64,000 nucleotides of DNA, taken from positions 46,127,501-46,191,500 of the forward strand of contig NC_134108.1 in the NCBI RefSeq assembly GCF_040939455.1, given 5' to 3'. Position numbers and translations under genes: made by a program. This stretch comes from Microcebus murinus (lineage: Eukaryota > Chordata > Mammalia > Primates > Cheirogaleidae). Under the pieces are notes generated by a model. It made no database searches. It had not been told where the DNA came from and was given only the letters and a program-made list of their open reading frames with translations. Shown here piece by piece: positions 35,536 to 47,332 of the stretch. Within the stretch, counting starts at the first letter, position 1. Each line of letters starts with the position of its first letter.

Positions 35536-38239
35536 CAATGTTAATGCCAGGATAAGTACACAGTAACTCTGCCAACACAATGGTTTCAGGTAGAAGCCAT
35601 GTCCAGATTAATTAATTGTGAGTTAAAATGAAATATACTTAACGCTGTGCTACGGTGGGTATATACACCTTTACAGGGAAATTATAACATGCCTATATGC
35701 CACTCATCTGAAAGATGACACTTCAGTCACTCTTGTATAATATTAATAGCTTTTAAAACTGGTGGCCCTTTTTATGTTCTAAATATTTGCAAGTTACAGT
35801 TAAAAAAATCTTTAAAAAATTTTTCCAAACTGAGCTCACATGTTATCTGTATTTACATTGCCCATGCCTGATCAGGCACCATAAATCCTGTTAATCATTT
35901 GAGAAAAGGGATTATTTAAATATTAGTGAACAGCAGAGCCACATGCTGGAGTGGTATCTTGCCAACAATTTTGTTTTCCCTTTCTTGTTTTTAGACTCAG
36001 TACTATCATATCATATGTCAATAATTTTAATTCTGACATATTAACCTGCCCATCCTGCTCCTAAAGTGACACAGAGGTTGAAAGTATATTTCTGGGGTAA
36101 TTCTCAGTTACTTGGATATAATTATTAGAGCTATTTCACATTCTATAAGAGTTTAAATATCACTGATTTTCAAACTAAGTGTTTTTATTAGTTCTATGAT
36201 ATGAATTATCCACTTCTCCAAATGAAATGAAAAAAACTAGAGATATATGAAATTTGTTTGTTTATAAAGGAAAATTAACTTTTTTAGCCTAAGAATTATG
36301 AAAAAATAAAATCTATTTTATTTGGAATATTTTCAACTTTTTTAGACCATCAAGTCATAATAATTCTACTCTATAAAAATCTGGAAAATTTTTTGCTAGT
36401 AAAATATATTAGGGTATAATAACAGGAAATAAAACTATTATACCTTAACTACTGATGAAACTTTACTCAATGTATAAGAAATAGATATTTTCCACTGTAA
36501 AGTGCTACAGTTGGCATACACTGAGGGATTTGATAAAAAATAGATAACAAAACTCTATGTTGTGCTTGCAAAGGAGGTGTCCTGGAGGATTGATTACAGA
36601 TGTTTGGAGCAATTGGCCTATTTTTGTTTTCCATAATTTATGGTTCACATAAGTGATTATATTTAACTTTTTACATTGACCAATAATATAATTAGAGGTT
36701 ACTTTTAGTGCGTGTTAGCTAGCCATACTGAAAACTACACCGTCAATCACTTCCATTTCTTTTTTTTTTAATAAGGAGAAGTTATAAATAAACAAATAAG
36801 ATACTAAATCAACTACCTAAAAACATTCATGTTCATGGGATTTTTAAAGTATATATTTAAATCGAGATTTATTTTTTATATTAAAAATGAAAATACTCTC
36901 TGATATTTTAGGATTAGTTATGAGATTTCTCTTTGTTCAAACTCTAGTTTAAGGGACAAATACCTTTTTCATATTGAATCAGCATTCTACAAAATTTTAA
37001 AGCAATGCAGAGTCTATTTTGCATTCAGTATATTTTGCATTTAAAAATAAAGACCAAACTATGTTTATATGCATATGGTAGAATGGGATGATATTAAAAA
37101 AATGGATTAATCCAATGTGTGTTAACAACTAATCTAACTACTTTGGCATCAGGAAATGATTCTATTGCTATCAAGCCTGTCTAGTGAGTTGTTGGCATAA
37201 TTAAGTGTGTTCACACCAAATAATGCCAAGACATTGATATAAATATGTTCAGTAAAATATTAAAATGGTGCATTTGGTTAATGGACAAGAAAGGAACTTA
37301 TTTATGAACACTCTTAAACTAGATATATCTCTATAAAAAATTTTATGGAGGTATGTCTGTATAAAATAATATAATCTTTTTATTTTATTTGTGGCATGTG
37401 GTTAGATATTTATATAAATAAGTAATTTCCTATCACTAAATGGACTCTTAGACATAATGACATTCAATTTAAAAGAGTATTGACAAAGTTTACCATGTAT
37501 ACTTAAGGAAAGTTTGTTCTGTCATTTCAAAATTATCATAGTAGAATTTTATTCTACATTTTAAGATCTTACCCTGTAACTCATGGGTTAAATGCCAAAA
37601 AGGTTTTGCTCTGTTTTGTTTTGTTTTAAATTTTAGTTTATGTTAATTGCTTAAGTCTGCAAAATTCAAAAGGAAATCTCTGCTGTACAGATTTTGTTAA
37701 AAGATTTCCAGTATTTCCTGCATCTGTTGGGTGGAAATGGTACCCAATGTAGCTTTTACAGCTATTTCAATGAAAAACAGAGGTGGAGAGAGAATCTACG
37801 TTTAAAACAATAGGGGAAAAAATTGTTGGCTATTTTTAAAGTTAAAAAAAATTTGTTTTAAGCCTAGTTCCTACAAAGGCTAAAATACTGGTTATTTCTT
37901 ATCCTATCTGAATTCCTTCTTTCCCTTAAGCAAGCCTTAAGTTGAAAGTAACTTCAAGGAGGTAAATTTTAATTTATTATTATGTGTACATTCATATGCC
38001 TTTTCTTAATCTCTAGAAGTTTCAATTTCCAGTACTATTAATTTTTCCATTAGTCTATAAATTATTGTGAATTAAGAAAAAATTCTGTTTTATTGTATTG
38101 TGTTATAGCCCCACTGTCATTTCAAATAGCAAATTTTAAAATGCCACTTGAAATTAGATATTAATCTACATAGGCTTCAATATATTTTAAAAATTCTTTA
38201 AGCACCATAATAGTAATAGAAAGAGCACTTGTAATAAAG
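35536..38239. other. Repeat-poor AT-rich block
   Basis: About 2.7 kb in which I recognise no Alu, L1, L2, MIR, LTR or DNA-transposon signature, no microsatellite of note, and no open frame of 60 codons or more. The block is strongly AT-rich. It may simply be unique DNA, or contain non-coding sequence that tolerates few insertions. Confidence 0.45.
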
Positions 38240-38900
38240 TAGCTAACTCATTTCTGGTGTTTGAGCCCTGACAGCTTTCAAGTCCCTTCTGCCCCTTCCT
38301 CTTTTATCCATCTGGGTAAGCTGATGAGAAGACATATACACACTGTCTCTTTTGGCACCTGTGAGAAAGTCACATCTTGAACCACCCCCTCCCCCAGCCC
38401 AGGCTCTGGAGCTTTTCCCCAGTCCCAATTGCTAGCCACTGTGAAGGCTCAACCTACACTCTCTGTCTCACTTAACACAGCCCAAACCTGCTTGTACCTG
38501 CCCTATTTTCCCCAGGATTCCTTAGATTGTCCCACTGAAGGGACACAGTACCTTTCACCTCACCTGTCCATGGGGGTGCCTCAGGAGCCCTGCCATGGCA
38601 CACGGTATTGTAGGCAAGATCTTCACCCAGCTTTCTCCAGGCACACAGGTACGACAGTACATTGATGACCTCAGCCCCACAACTGGATCCCCACAACCCA
38701 AGCTGACCTCCTCCCTGCTGACCTCCAACCCAAGCTGACCTCCTCCCTCCTTCCTGTATTTAGCTCTCATAATGACATCAGCTCCACAGCTGGATTTATC
38801 CCTGATGAGGACTTCAACCCAACATTTGGACAATTGGACTCATTCTGGATGGAATCAGCTGCAACCTAAGTGATATTAGAAAACTTATAAAATGTGTTTT
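38240..38900 (+). pseudogene. Decayed retroviral pol trace (ERV1/gammaretrovirus-like)
   Basis: In a patch richer in G and C than its surroundings, the forward frame around 38565-38665 shows, in order, a VPQ box, QDL, and a GTTV stretch. After a small frameshift, QYIDDL follows (about 38657-38674). This order and spacing match the gammaretroviral reverse transcriptase segment around the Y-x-D-D catalytic site. Two stops follow the GTTV motif in the first frame and no gag, env or paired LTR is evident, so it is a dead fragment. The match rests on a short region and could be chance. Confidence 0.45.
38694..38752 (+). repeat. Tandem duplication CAACCCAAGCTGACCTCCTC
   Basis: The 20-mer CAACCCAAGCTGACCTCCTC and its following CCT occur twice in a row, separated by GCTGACCTC. 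It lies immediately after the pol-like trace. Confidence 0.9.
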
Positions 38901-40650
38901 ATAGCCCCAACCACTGAGTGCTCCCTCTCTTCTTCCTTTTTGCTTTCTGCCCCCCATTCTTGCTTTCCTATCCACAGCCCTGATATAACATTATCCACCA
39001 TGAAGGCATGACATTTTCATATGGATCTCACTGAACCAATAATTCATATTTTAAAGCTTATTCATTCATTGTCAGGTATGTCATAAGGCACTGTCTCAAT
39101 TACCTGGCCATATGACAGCTTTTTTAGTTAATTCTAAAGAAGCTTTACAATAGCATAATCTACCCTCCAGCAGTCTGTTCAGTGGGACACATCTTTAAAC
39201 CTAAACCTCAAACACTCTCCTGGCCTTTTTACAAAAATACTAACTCCAGCTATTCAGGATGGCCTCCCATAATATCCTAATCCGAATGCTTACTGGCAAC
39301 ATGTTAATTCTTGGTTGCTTATGCAAAATGCCAAGTCTAAGAGCATTTAGACCCTTATGTCCCCAAGGGTTATTGTTTTGTTGCCCTAAATACCCCTCAC
39401 TTTTGTACATAATTTTGAATAAATATTTGAATAACTTTTGAATTATTTGAATGATAATTTTAAATAAATTATTCCTCCACCTCAGACTTTCCCTTTTTAT
39501 TTGATTTGCATCCTCCGTATTTTGGAGCTAAATACAATTTTACAAATTTGCCGAACATATTTGTACTAATATGCCCTGGCATTACTGGATGTGAACACAC
39601 TTAATTGTGCCAAATCACTAAATAGGCCCTTTAGCAGCAGAATCAATTCTTAGTGCTGAAATGGTTAAGTCAGTGGTCAAAAGACACTGGCTTACTCCAA
39701 TCCTTTGATCTCATTCCATTCTACCACATGTATGTAAACACACGTATTATTTTGTCATACTTTGGATGTTCCTTTGTTTGCACATTCTTGCAACTGCAGA
39801 TGTCTTTCTGTGCTTCTTACACATATCTGCAAGCACTGGTTGTCTTATACACTTGTTTTGTTTGTTGCCCTGGTTTCCTGCTTGTCTCTTGTATGATCTG
39901 TCTGCTTTCCCTAGCTTTTGGCTTTCCCTGCCCATTCATACCTCTGTGGACAGGGAGCCCCTGTCTGCGTGGATTTTCTCTGTTATGTTATCCTTTCCCC
40001 TCTGCACTCATCATTTACACAAGCCCTTCTGCACTTACTGCTTTTTAGGCTCAGTCCTTTTTCTTCTCTAAACCTCAGGTCCCTTCACCAGTCACTCAGG
40101 TTGTCATCTGCCTCATTAAGCTCTCACAAATGTTGGCTGTCAGGAGTCAGAAAGTGTGGCTATCTCTGGTGGCATCACAGTGTGCGAGGCGCGCCTGTTG
40201 CCTATGCTGCTCAGCCATCGTGTGTTCTCCTTGTTAAAAGCCCCGACCTTATTATTGCCCTCCAACTTAGTCCATGTAGTTTGGGTGAAGTCAATCATAC
40301 TTCTGCATCTGGTCGGACATAATACCTAGTGAAGCCCCTAGAAACTAAAACTCTTAAATAAAGGACTTCTGTGGGAGTAGAAGAAAATAAATAATTTCTT
40401 TTTTATAGGGCTTGCTGCAAGATTAGACTTAAGCTTGGAGATTCCTTGCAATCATCTGGTCTCTTGGAAGGGAGTGCTTGCCTTGTTTCTTCTCATGGTG
40501 TGAAGGAGATCTGGGCTGGATCCATAGATTTATAAATCATTATCAGGTGTGCTGAAGAGCTAGCCAAGGGCGTAAGTGAGCTCCCTGGGGGACTATCTGT
40601 AGAGTGAGAAAACTTGCCAAATAGAACATTAGGGGAAAGTTCAATATTTT
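38901..40650. other. Unassigned, less AT-rich DNA after the pol trace
   Basis: Could be further endogenous-retrovirus debris, but I see no env or primer-binding-site signature. A possible polyadenylation signal lies in CTTAAATAAAGGACTTC (about 40355). 40185-40200 holds a small CpG cluster with the palindrome GGCGCGCC. Frames of 101-134 codons at 39653-40322 (+) overlap one another and are not recognisable proteins. 39408-39475 is rich in TTTGAATA-like units. Confidence 0.35.
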
Positions 40651-41129
40651 ATGGTTAAGTTAAAGAAGAAAATCCACAGAAGAGAAGAATAGCCAAAATA
40701 AGTAGGAGGAAAACTGGGGGCCATAGCTGGAAAAAGGCAGAGAGACTGTTCCGAGAAACACGATATGATCAACAGACTTAAAATCTGCTGAGGGGCCAAG
40801 TAAATTGGAACTTAAAACTGTGTGGTCTTTGGTGATCTTGGCAAAAGCTACTGAACGAACTGAGGATGAAATGGGAAAAGAGAAAATGGAGACAGCAGAA
40901 CACCTACTCTTTCAGAAAGCTTGGCTCTGAAGGGAAGAAATTTCACTCCTTCTGTTACCTGATCTCAGATCCATGCTAGAAACAAAGAATGGAGCTGTAT
41001 TAAGACTTTCCTGAATTATTTCCATTGTTAAAAGAGGTTTGGTTAAAAATAAAAAGAATTTTTATTTATCTTCAGGTAATAGCAGGAGAGATATGTGAAA
41101 TATCTCAGGCAGTGTGGGGAAAATAAATT
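40651..41129. other. Unassigned DNA
   Basis: No repeat or gene recognised. Confidence 0.45.
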
Positions 41130-41562
41130 TTAGTTATATCTGCTTGTTTCATCACTCTTATAATTAGTTAATATCTTCCCTAACTTTACCTTAAGCTCCA
41201 TGAGAGAAGGTTCAAGGGCAGGAGGCACAGTGAGGTAGTTACACATCCTGTGCTGGGCAGCTAGACTACCTGGGTTCAAATCTTAACTCTACTGTTTTCT
41301 AGCTACATGATGTGTTGGACAAGTTAATCTTCCTCTCCGGATCTGAATTTTAACCAAATAATACATTTTCACGAAATTATAAGAACTAAGAAAGCCAAGA
41401 ACAGGCAAAGAATTTAGAAGAATGTCAAGTGTGAATATAAATATCAGTTAATATTTTAGAGAGGTAGCCTATTTTGCTTATAACCACATTGACAGTGTTT
41501 AGCATCACGCCTGTATATAGAAGGCACTGAAGATATTTATGTATCAAATAAATTCATATGAA
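41130..41562 (+). mobile_element. L2 LINE 3' end split by a MIR
   Basis: The left part has CTTAAGCTCCATGAGAGAAGG followed by TTCAAGGGCAGG (L2 TAAGCTCCATGAGGGCAGGG). The right part (about 41470-41562) has CAGTGTTTAGCATCACGCCT, then AGAAGGCACTGAAGATATTT and ATCAAATAAATTCA (L2 CAGTGCCTGGCACATAG, GGCACTCAATAAATATT). A MIR sits between them. Confidence 0.6.
41226..41455 (+). mobile_element. MIR SINE, forward, inside L2
   Basis: GCACAGTGAGGTAGTTACAC, CTAGACTACCTGGGTTCAAA, TCTTAACTCTACTGTTTTCT and GACAAGTTAATCTTCCTCTC follow the MIR from tRNA-like head to core to 3' part. Both halves of the surrounding L2 are recognisable, so the MIR is the later insertion. Confidence 0.75.
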
Positions 41563-41577
41563 TGGAAGATCATATCT

Positions 41578-41675
41578 CTATATGTGTTTGTATGCATATT
41601 TGTATGCATCAGCATTGCATGTGTATATATGCATGTGTATGTATATGTGTATATATACATGCATACAGATATAAT
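41578..41675 (+). repeat. TG/TA-rich low-complexity tract
   Basis: Irregular TATGTG, TGTATGCA and TGTATATA units. The overlapping frames on both strands are artefacts of this tract. Confidence 0.8.
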
Positions 41676-42544
41676 TTTGTTGCCTTTATGTGGTAACACA
41701 TTAACACAAACACATTTAAAATGTACAGGTGATAAAAGGCAAACTTTTAAAGCTATACAATCGTTAGTTTTGCAAGATGTCAGAGTTGAAAGGAAATTCT
41801 CAGTGAAAAGCCATGGAGATATTTCTAAGTAATGAGGGATAAAAGTGAAGAGGAATGGCATTTATTCCCCTACTCTGTCACTTTGGCTTTATGTCAACTG
41901 GAACGTAAGCATATGATTGGTTTCATAAGAACTATAAAAATGAAAGAAAAAAGTGATTCTTGCATATTAAAACAAAGGTACTGTAGATTCAACAGACTAA
42001 GAGAAGAATGAGGACGAGGATAACAATATCTCTTTACTATCCCGAAGTTCACAACCAAGATGACCATAGTGGCTTAGGACATTGCTTTGTGCACTGATGG
42101 TTCTCCGTATTCAATACATATTTCTAGCGTTAGGGAAAGTTAGCAGTGATAGCCAACTGGAACTTCTGCCAAATAGAATCATAAAATACTAAAGCTAGAA
42201 GGAAACTCAGGTCATCTGATTCCAAGTTTAGTGTTCTTTCTCTATGCTATGATTGCTTAATTTGGTCTGGGCTGTTTTGTGGAGCTTGTCAAGCAAAAGA
42301 AAACATTTGCCAAGTGTTGTAAGGTACATTCAATAATTTGAACATATACAAGTTTCTCATTCAAATTCAGAAAAATATATTTTTTTTTCAAATTTAAGAC
42401 AAAGTAATTGCAAGACTGAGACTCAGTGTCTTCCCAAACCATCATTACTCATTATATAGTGATTAGAGGTTTATTTAATAGGTATTCAGTCAGTAAACAT
42501 AGTTTATGTTGACAGATGATTGCCTGGAAAAATGATATATTTAT
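41676..42544. other. Unassigned DNA
   Basis: Nothing firmly recognised. 42178-42250 (CTAAAGCTAGAAGGAAACTC, GTCATCTGATTCCAAG) resembles an old SINE-type repeat, too weakly to name. Confidence 0.4.
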
Positions 42545-44747
42545 TTTTCATTTTTAAAAAACTTATTGAATTCTAATTTACATAGAATAAAATGTTCTAA
42601 TTTAAAGTATACAGTTGAGCTACAGCAAAAAGATACAGTCACATATCCATTATGCAGAACAAGACATAGAATAGTTCCTCTACCCCAGAAAGTTCCCCCA
42701 TGTCCCTTTCCAGTTAGTTTCTTGTCCCCACCCCAAAGTCACCTGCTATTCTCATGTCTAGCATCAGGTGTCATTTTTGCTTGTTTTTGAACTTTATGGA
42801 ATTTGAATCATCCAGTATGAACTCTTGTTCCTGACTTCTTTCATTCACCATGATTTTGAGATTTTTTTTCCAAGTTGTTGTATATATCAGTATTCAACTT
42901 CCGAATGCTGAGCAGGATTCTATTGTGTGAATATATTACATTTTATTTCTTTATTTTTCCATTGATGGACATTTGGTTGTTTTGTATTTATTAGTTATTA
43001 TGAATAAAATTTCTATGAACGTTGTTATATTAGTTTTTTGTGGAAGTAAGCTTTTCATTTCATTGTGTAAATGATGGATCAAAGAGTAGGTATGTTTTCA
43101 ACTTTATAAGAAATTGCCAATTTTTTTTCAAATTGCTTGTACACTCACATAAACAATGTCTGCAAATTTTGGTACCTCCTCATCTACTCTATGTGGGTAT
43201 TGCTGATCTTTTTAATTTTAACCAGTATAGTGGGTGTGAGATAGTATTTTTTGCTTTTAGTTAGCATTTCTCTGGTGACTAATGATGTTAAGCATCTTTA
43301 CAAATGCTTATGTTCAAGTCTTTGCCTTTTATGTATAGGTCTATTACCCATATCCAATTAACTATTATGTATAAGTTAAAAGTCAAGGTTTTTTGTTTGT
43401 TGGATGTTTTTTAATGTATGGATATCCAGTTGTTAAAGCACCATCTGTTGAAAAGTCTATATCCTTAACCCCTATTGAATCAGGTTGGCAGATAAGTCAA
43501 AAACTAACTGGTCATGTATGTGTGGATCTATTTCTGAACACACTATACTATTCCATTGATCTATTTATCTATTTGTATGCAATACTACATTGTCTTTATT
43601 TCTGCGACTTTATAGCAAGTTTTCAAATCAGATACTATAATTCCTCTATGTTTGTTATACTTTTTCAAGATTGTCTCGACTATGTTAGATCCTTTATTTC
43701 CATAAATTTTAGAATCAGCTTGTCCACTTCTACAGAAAATCATACTGATTTTGAAAGGGATGGCATTGAATTTATATATAAATTTGTATTGAATCAACGT
43801 CTTAACACCAAGTCTTCCAACCATGAACAATATTGTATGTCTCCATTTATTTAGATCTTTAATTTCTTTCTATAATGTTGGATATTTTCAATATAGATAT
43901 CTTCCATAATTTTTGTTAAATGTATTGCTAAGTATATTATGTTTTTAAATGTTATTGTAAGTAGTATTGTTTCTTAACTTCACTCCCAGCTGTTTGTTGC
44001 TGGTATATAGAACTTAAATTGAATTTTGCACATTAACTTTCTAAAATGTACCTAAAATCACTATCCATTGCTACTTTGTGTTTTTGTAGAATTAAAAAAA
44101 TTTTTTTAATATAAATAATCATGTTCTATACAAATAAAATATTCTTACTTTTTTCCTCAAATACACATTTTTTATTTTGTTTTTAGACTTCTTATACTGG
44201 GTAGAATTTTCTGTATAATACTGAATAAAAGTGGTAATAGTAGATATATTTACCTTTTCCTGGTCTTTGACCATTAAATATGCTAACTAAAGTTGTTATC
44301 CTGTTGCTATTTTGTTTGTTTTCTGTCTTTAGATACTCTTTTCAGACTGAGAAAGCTTATTTCCTTTTTGGTGGGAATTGTTATCATGAATTGGTGTTGA
44401 TTTATAGCAAACTATTTTTGTATCTTTATTTGTCTACTTTATTACCTTTATTCTTTTAACACAGTGAATCACATTGATTCATTTTCAAATTTTAATTGAC
44501 ATTTTATTCTTGGGAGAATAGATGCTTGATCATGATGTATTATTTTTTTTTCTTGTTGCTAGATTTTAACTTGATAATATTTTGTTGAGAATTTTCACAT
44601 CTCTGCTCATGAGTGCTATTGTTTCATAATTTTATTTCCCTGTGATATCTTTTCAGGGTTTAAAATTAGTATTTAGCCTTATATAACATATTGGGAAAAT
44701 TTTCTTCTTCCTCTACTTTCCATTAGAGTTTGTGTCATATTGGTCAG

Positions 44748-44976
44748 GGCTCATTTAAGCTGAAGCGATGTGTCATATCCAGTATAAGTCAGTTTACAAT
44801 GGACATGTCTGCTCCATGCTATCTTGTCCCTGGCTATGAAACTCATAAAGACCATGTGTTCCAGAATGCAATAGCTTAGGAATAAGTCTGAGAAGGTTAT
44901 TAAGAGTTACCAGAGTATAATATGAGCAGTGTGAGTTGGTCAGTGCAGAGTCAGCTGTGCTTTTACACGTGCTGCT
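44748..44976. mobile_element. Unnamed 230-base segment inserted in L1M
   Basis: It sits between L1M sequence ending GTTTGTGTCATATTGGT and the Alu, and is not L1. It contains CATCTTGTCCCTGG-like and CAGAATGCAATAGCTTAGGA blocks. TTGGTCAG occurs at 44740 and 44937, which might be chance. It was in place before the Alu or arrived with a rearrangement. Confidence 0.4.
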
Positions 44977-45315
44977 TTTTTTTTTTTTTTTTTTTTTGAG
45001 ACAGAGTCTTGCTTTGTTGCCCAGGTTAGAGTGAGTGCCATGGCGTCAGCCTAGCTCACAGCAACCTCAAACCCCTGGGCTCAAGTGATTCTCCTGCCTC
45101 AGCCTCCCGAGTAGCTGGGATTACAGGCATGCGCCACCATGCCCGGCTAATTTTTTGTATATATTTTTAGTTGGCCAATTAATTTCTTTCTATTTATAGT
45201 AGAGACGGGGTCTCGCTCTTGCTCAGGCTGGTTTCGAACTCCTGAACTCAAGCAATCCGCCCACCTCAGCCTCCCAGAGTGCTAGGATTACAGGTGTGAG
45301 CCACCTCGCCTGGCC
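44977..45315 (-). mobile_element. Alu, strepsirrhine type
   Basis: Reverse dimeric Alu: T-tract 44977-44997, GAGACAGAGTCTTGCTTTG, GCGTCAGCCTAGCTCACAG, the linker with TTGGCCAATTAATTTC, and the end CTCGCCTGGCC. Near consensus and thus relatively young. No convincing target-site duplication is visible. Confidence 0.93.
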
Positions 45316-45410
45316 TCTTTCTTAAATCTGTTGTAGAATTCACCAATAAAACCACTGAGGTCTATAATTTTCTTGGTGGAAACAAAGGTTTTAATCAAAT
45401 TATGTTTCTG

Positions 45411-45812
45411 ACCAGACGGTTTCACTGTTGAGTTTTACCAAATGTTTAAGCAAAAAATAATAATTCTCTACAATCTCTTCCATAAAATAGAAACAGAGGA
45501 AATACTTCCTAATTCATTCTCTGAGGCCAGCATTACCCTAATACCAAAACCAAACAAAAGCATTATGTAGATGCAAACATACTCAGCGAAATATTAGCAA
45601 ATTGAATCCAACGGTGTATAAAAAAGAATTATACACCACAGCCAAGTGGAAACTATTCTAGGTATGTAAGGTTGTATCAACATTCAAAAATCAATTAGTA
45701 AAATACATCTCATTAAAAGAAAATTTAGAAAAACCATATGATTATTTCAAAAGATGCAGAAAATACATTTGAAAAAATTTAATATCCATTCATGATTTTT
45801 AAACCTAATGAG
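45411..45812 (+). mobile_element. L1 RT-region fragment, forward, head-to-head with L1M
   Basis: Sense ORF2 sequence: GACGGTTTCACTGTTGAGTT, CTTCCTAATTCATTCTCTGA, GGCCAGCATTACCCTAATAC, GCGAAATATTAGCAAATTGA and AATCAATTAGTAAAATACAT. The same ORF2 region is already present in reverse at about 44460-45360, so this is a second, oppositely oriented copy and not a simple inverted 5' end of the left element. Confidence 0.75.
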
Positions 45813-45814
45813 AG

Positions 45815-46985
45815 GGATTTTTATTCTTTCTAGCTTTTTTCTTTTTGGAATAAAGTTTCTATGTACATTTTCATACAAATTTTTGTTTAAATATAAAGTT
45901 GTATTAGTCTAGGAGAAATGCCCAATGCTGTGATTACTGAGTCATACGGTGGGTGTATGTTTAGTTATTCAAGAAAACTGCTAAACTATTTTTCAAGGTG
46001 GCTTTCCCATTTTATATTTCCACCAACAATCTATAAGAAATCTGGTTTCATCGTTATCTTTGGCAGAATTTTATATAAGTTACTATTTTGCTATTTTAGT
46101 TGTCTGATATATATTTTCTAATCATAGTCTTAATTTGCATTTCCTAGTGGCATTGAATACCTTTTTATGTCTTTTTCCCATTCATGTATAACTTTCTTTG
46201 TGTGCTTTGCCTATTTTCTAACTGGACTGTTTTTATGGTTCAGTTTTGAGGGCCGTTTATAAACACTAGATATGAGATTTTGTCATATGTTATTTGCCAA
46301 CATTTTTTCTGCAGTGTTTTCATCTTCTTAACAGGATCTGTTGTAGAACAAAAGTTCTAAATTTTAATGAAGTTTAATTTAACAGTGTTTTTTTCCTTTT
46401 ATGGATCATGCTTTTGGTCAGGTCTAAAAACTTCACCAAGCCCTAATTCTTAAAGATTTTTTCTTTTGTTTTCTTCTAAAGCTTTTAAAATTTTGTACTA
46501 GAGTCTGTGATTCATTTTGAGTTAAAATTGTGTATGGTGTGAGGTTTAGAGTTTCTTTTTTCTTTTCTTTTTTTATAAACTTTTTTGTCTAGTATATGCA
46601 AGGTAAGGACTATTCTTCCTCCATTGAATTGATTTTGCTCTTTTGTCAAAAACTAGTTGCCTATACTTGTGTATTTCTATTTCTGAATTCTCTATTTTTG
46701 TTCCCTTGATCTATGTGTTTATCCCTCTGCCAAAACCACAGTTTTTATTAATAAAGAAGTCTTCAAATTGAGCAGAGATATTCCTCCCATTTTATTATTC
46801 TTTTCCTTCTAAAAAAAATTCCATTTTAGTTTCTTTCTGCCTTTCTATAAAATTTTAGAATAATCTTGTCTGTATCTATGAAATATCTTACTGAGATTTT
46901 TCATAAAAATATTCTTAAACTTATTTCATTTTAAAGAGATTTGACATTTTTACGATGTTGTATATTCCAATCCATGCAATGAGAG
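45815..46985 (-). mobile_element. L1M fragment, antisense, ORF2 C-terminal part
   Basis: Begins in an L1M 3' end and runs through reverse ORF2: TCTTAATTTGCATTTCCTAG (46119), AGATATGAGATTTTGTCATA, CCTCCATTGAATTGATTTTG, CTATTTTTGTTCCCTTGATC and GTATATTCCAATCCATGCAA. It stops at about 46985. Confidence 0.75.
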
Positions 46986-47332
46986 CTACTCATTTCTGGA
47001 CCACGAGATACTACGTGGTGCTTAAAGAACTTCATAATTTCTGGCAGTTGCACTTTTCTTCCAGAAAGGACATGATAAGAAAAAGAGAATCCTGACTCTG
47101 GTATCATTTTGCTTTTCTTGCTTTGTATCTATAATTTTTTATTTTTCTACAGTAGTTGTTTCCAAACTTTTTTAAAAATATAAATAGAATCTTGGAAGCC
47201 CAATGTAGAAAACAGATAAAACAGGTGGTGAGGTGTCGAGGGGTCTGTCTCCTATTTGCTCCTGGGATCTCCCTTTGAAATGAAGTGTGTCTGTCTGTGG
47301 GGCACACTGACCAATAACCCTGCTCTAGGGAA
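46986..47332. other. Unassigned DNA
   Basis: No family recognised. TTCCAAACTTTTTTAAAAAT (47161) has a DNA-transposon-like look but there is no second terminus. Confidence 0.4.

Larger units (their letters stand above)
42545..45410 (-). mobile_element. L1M element, antisense, 3' UTR to RT
   Basis: Reverse-orientation L1M. The 3' UTR and ORF2 end (42560-43370: CCATTGATGGACATTTGGTT, CAGTATAGTGGGTGTGAGAT) are followed by mid ORF2 (43400-44450: GTTCTATTCCATTGATC-like, GAAAGGGATGGCATTGAATT) and the reverse transcriptase region (44460-44745). After an interruption (about 44748-45315) it resumes as TTGTAGAATTCACCAATAAA to about 45410. The 153-codon forward frame at 43393-43854 and the frame at 43585-43830 are not genes; the latter is the ORF2 strand itself with KTLIQYKFIYKFNAIPFK. 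Confidence 0.8.

Noticed and set aside
39653..40322. Overlapping frames of 101, 131 and 134 codons with Cys and Leu-rich stretches
   Set aside because: Three frames open over the same bases, no signal peptide plus domain order I recognise, and no splice or polyadenylation context in frame. Considered as env debris but no env motif seen.
43393..43854. 153-codon forward frame
   Set aside because: Antisense to L1M ORF2; the minus strand over 43585-43830 carries the recognisable ORF2 residues.
44740..44944. TTGGTCAG at 44740 and 44937 as an 8-base hAT target duplication
   Set aside because: About 30 further non-L1 bases remain beyond the right copy and no terminal inverted repeats are seen, so the match is probably chance.
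45411..45812. Simple twin-priming explanation for the sense L1 piece
   Set aside because: The sense piece repeats ORF2 sequence already present in the antisense part over some 400 bases. Twin priming would give adjacent or slightly overlapping segments, not a full second copy.
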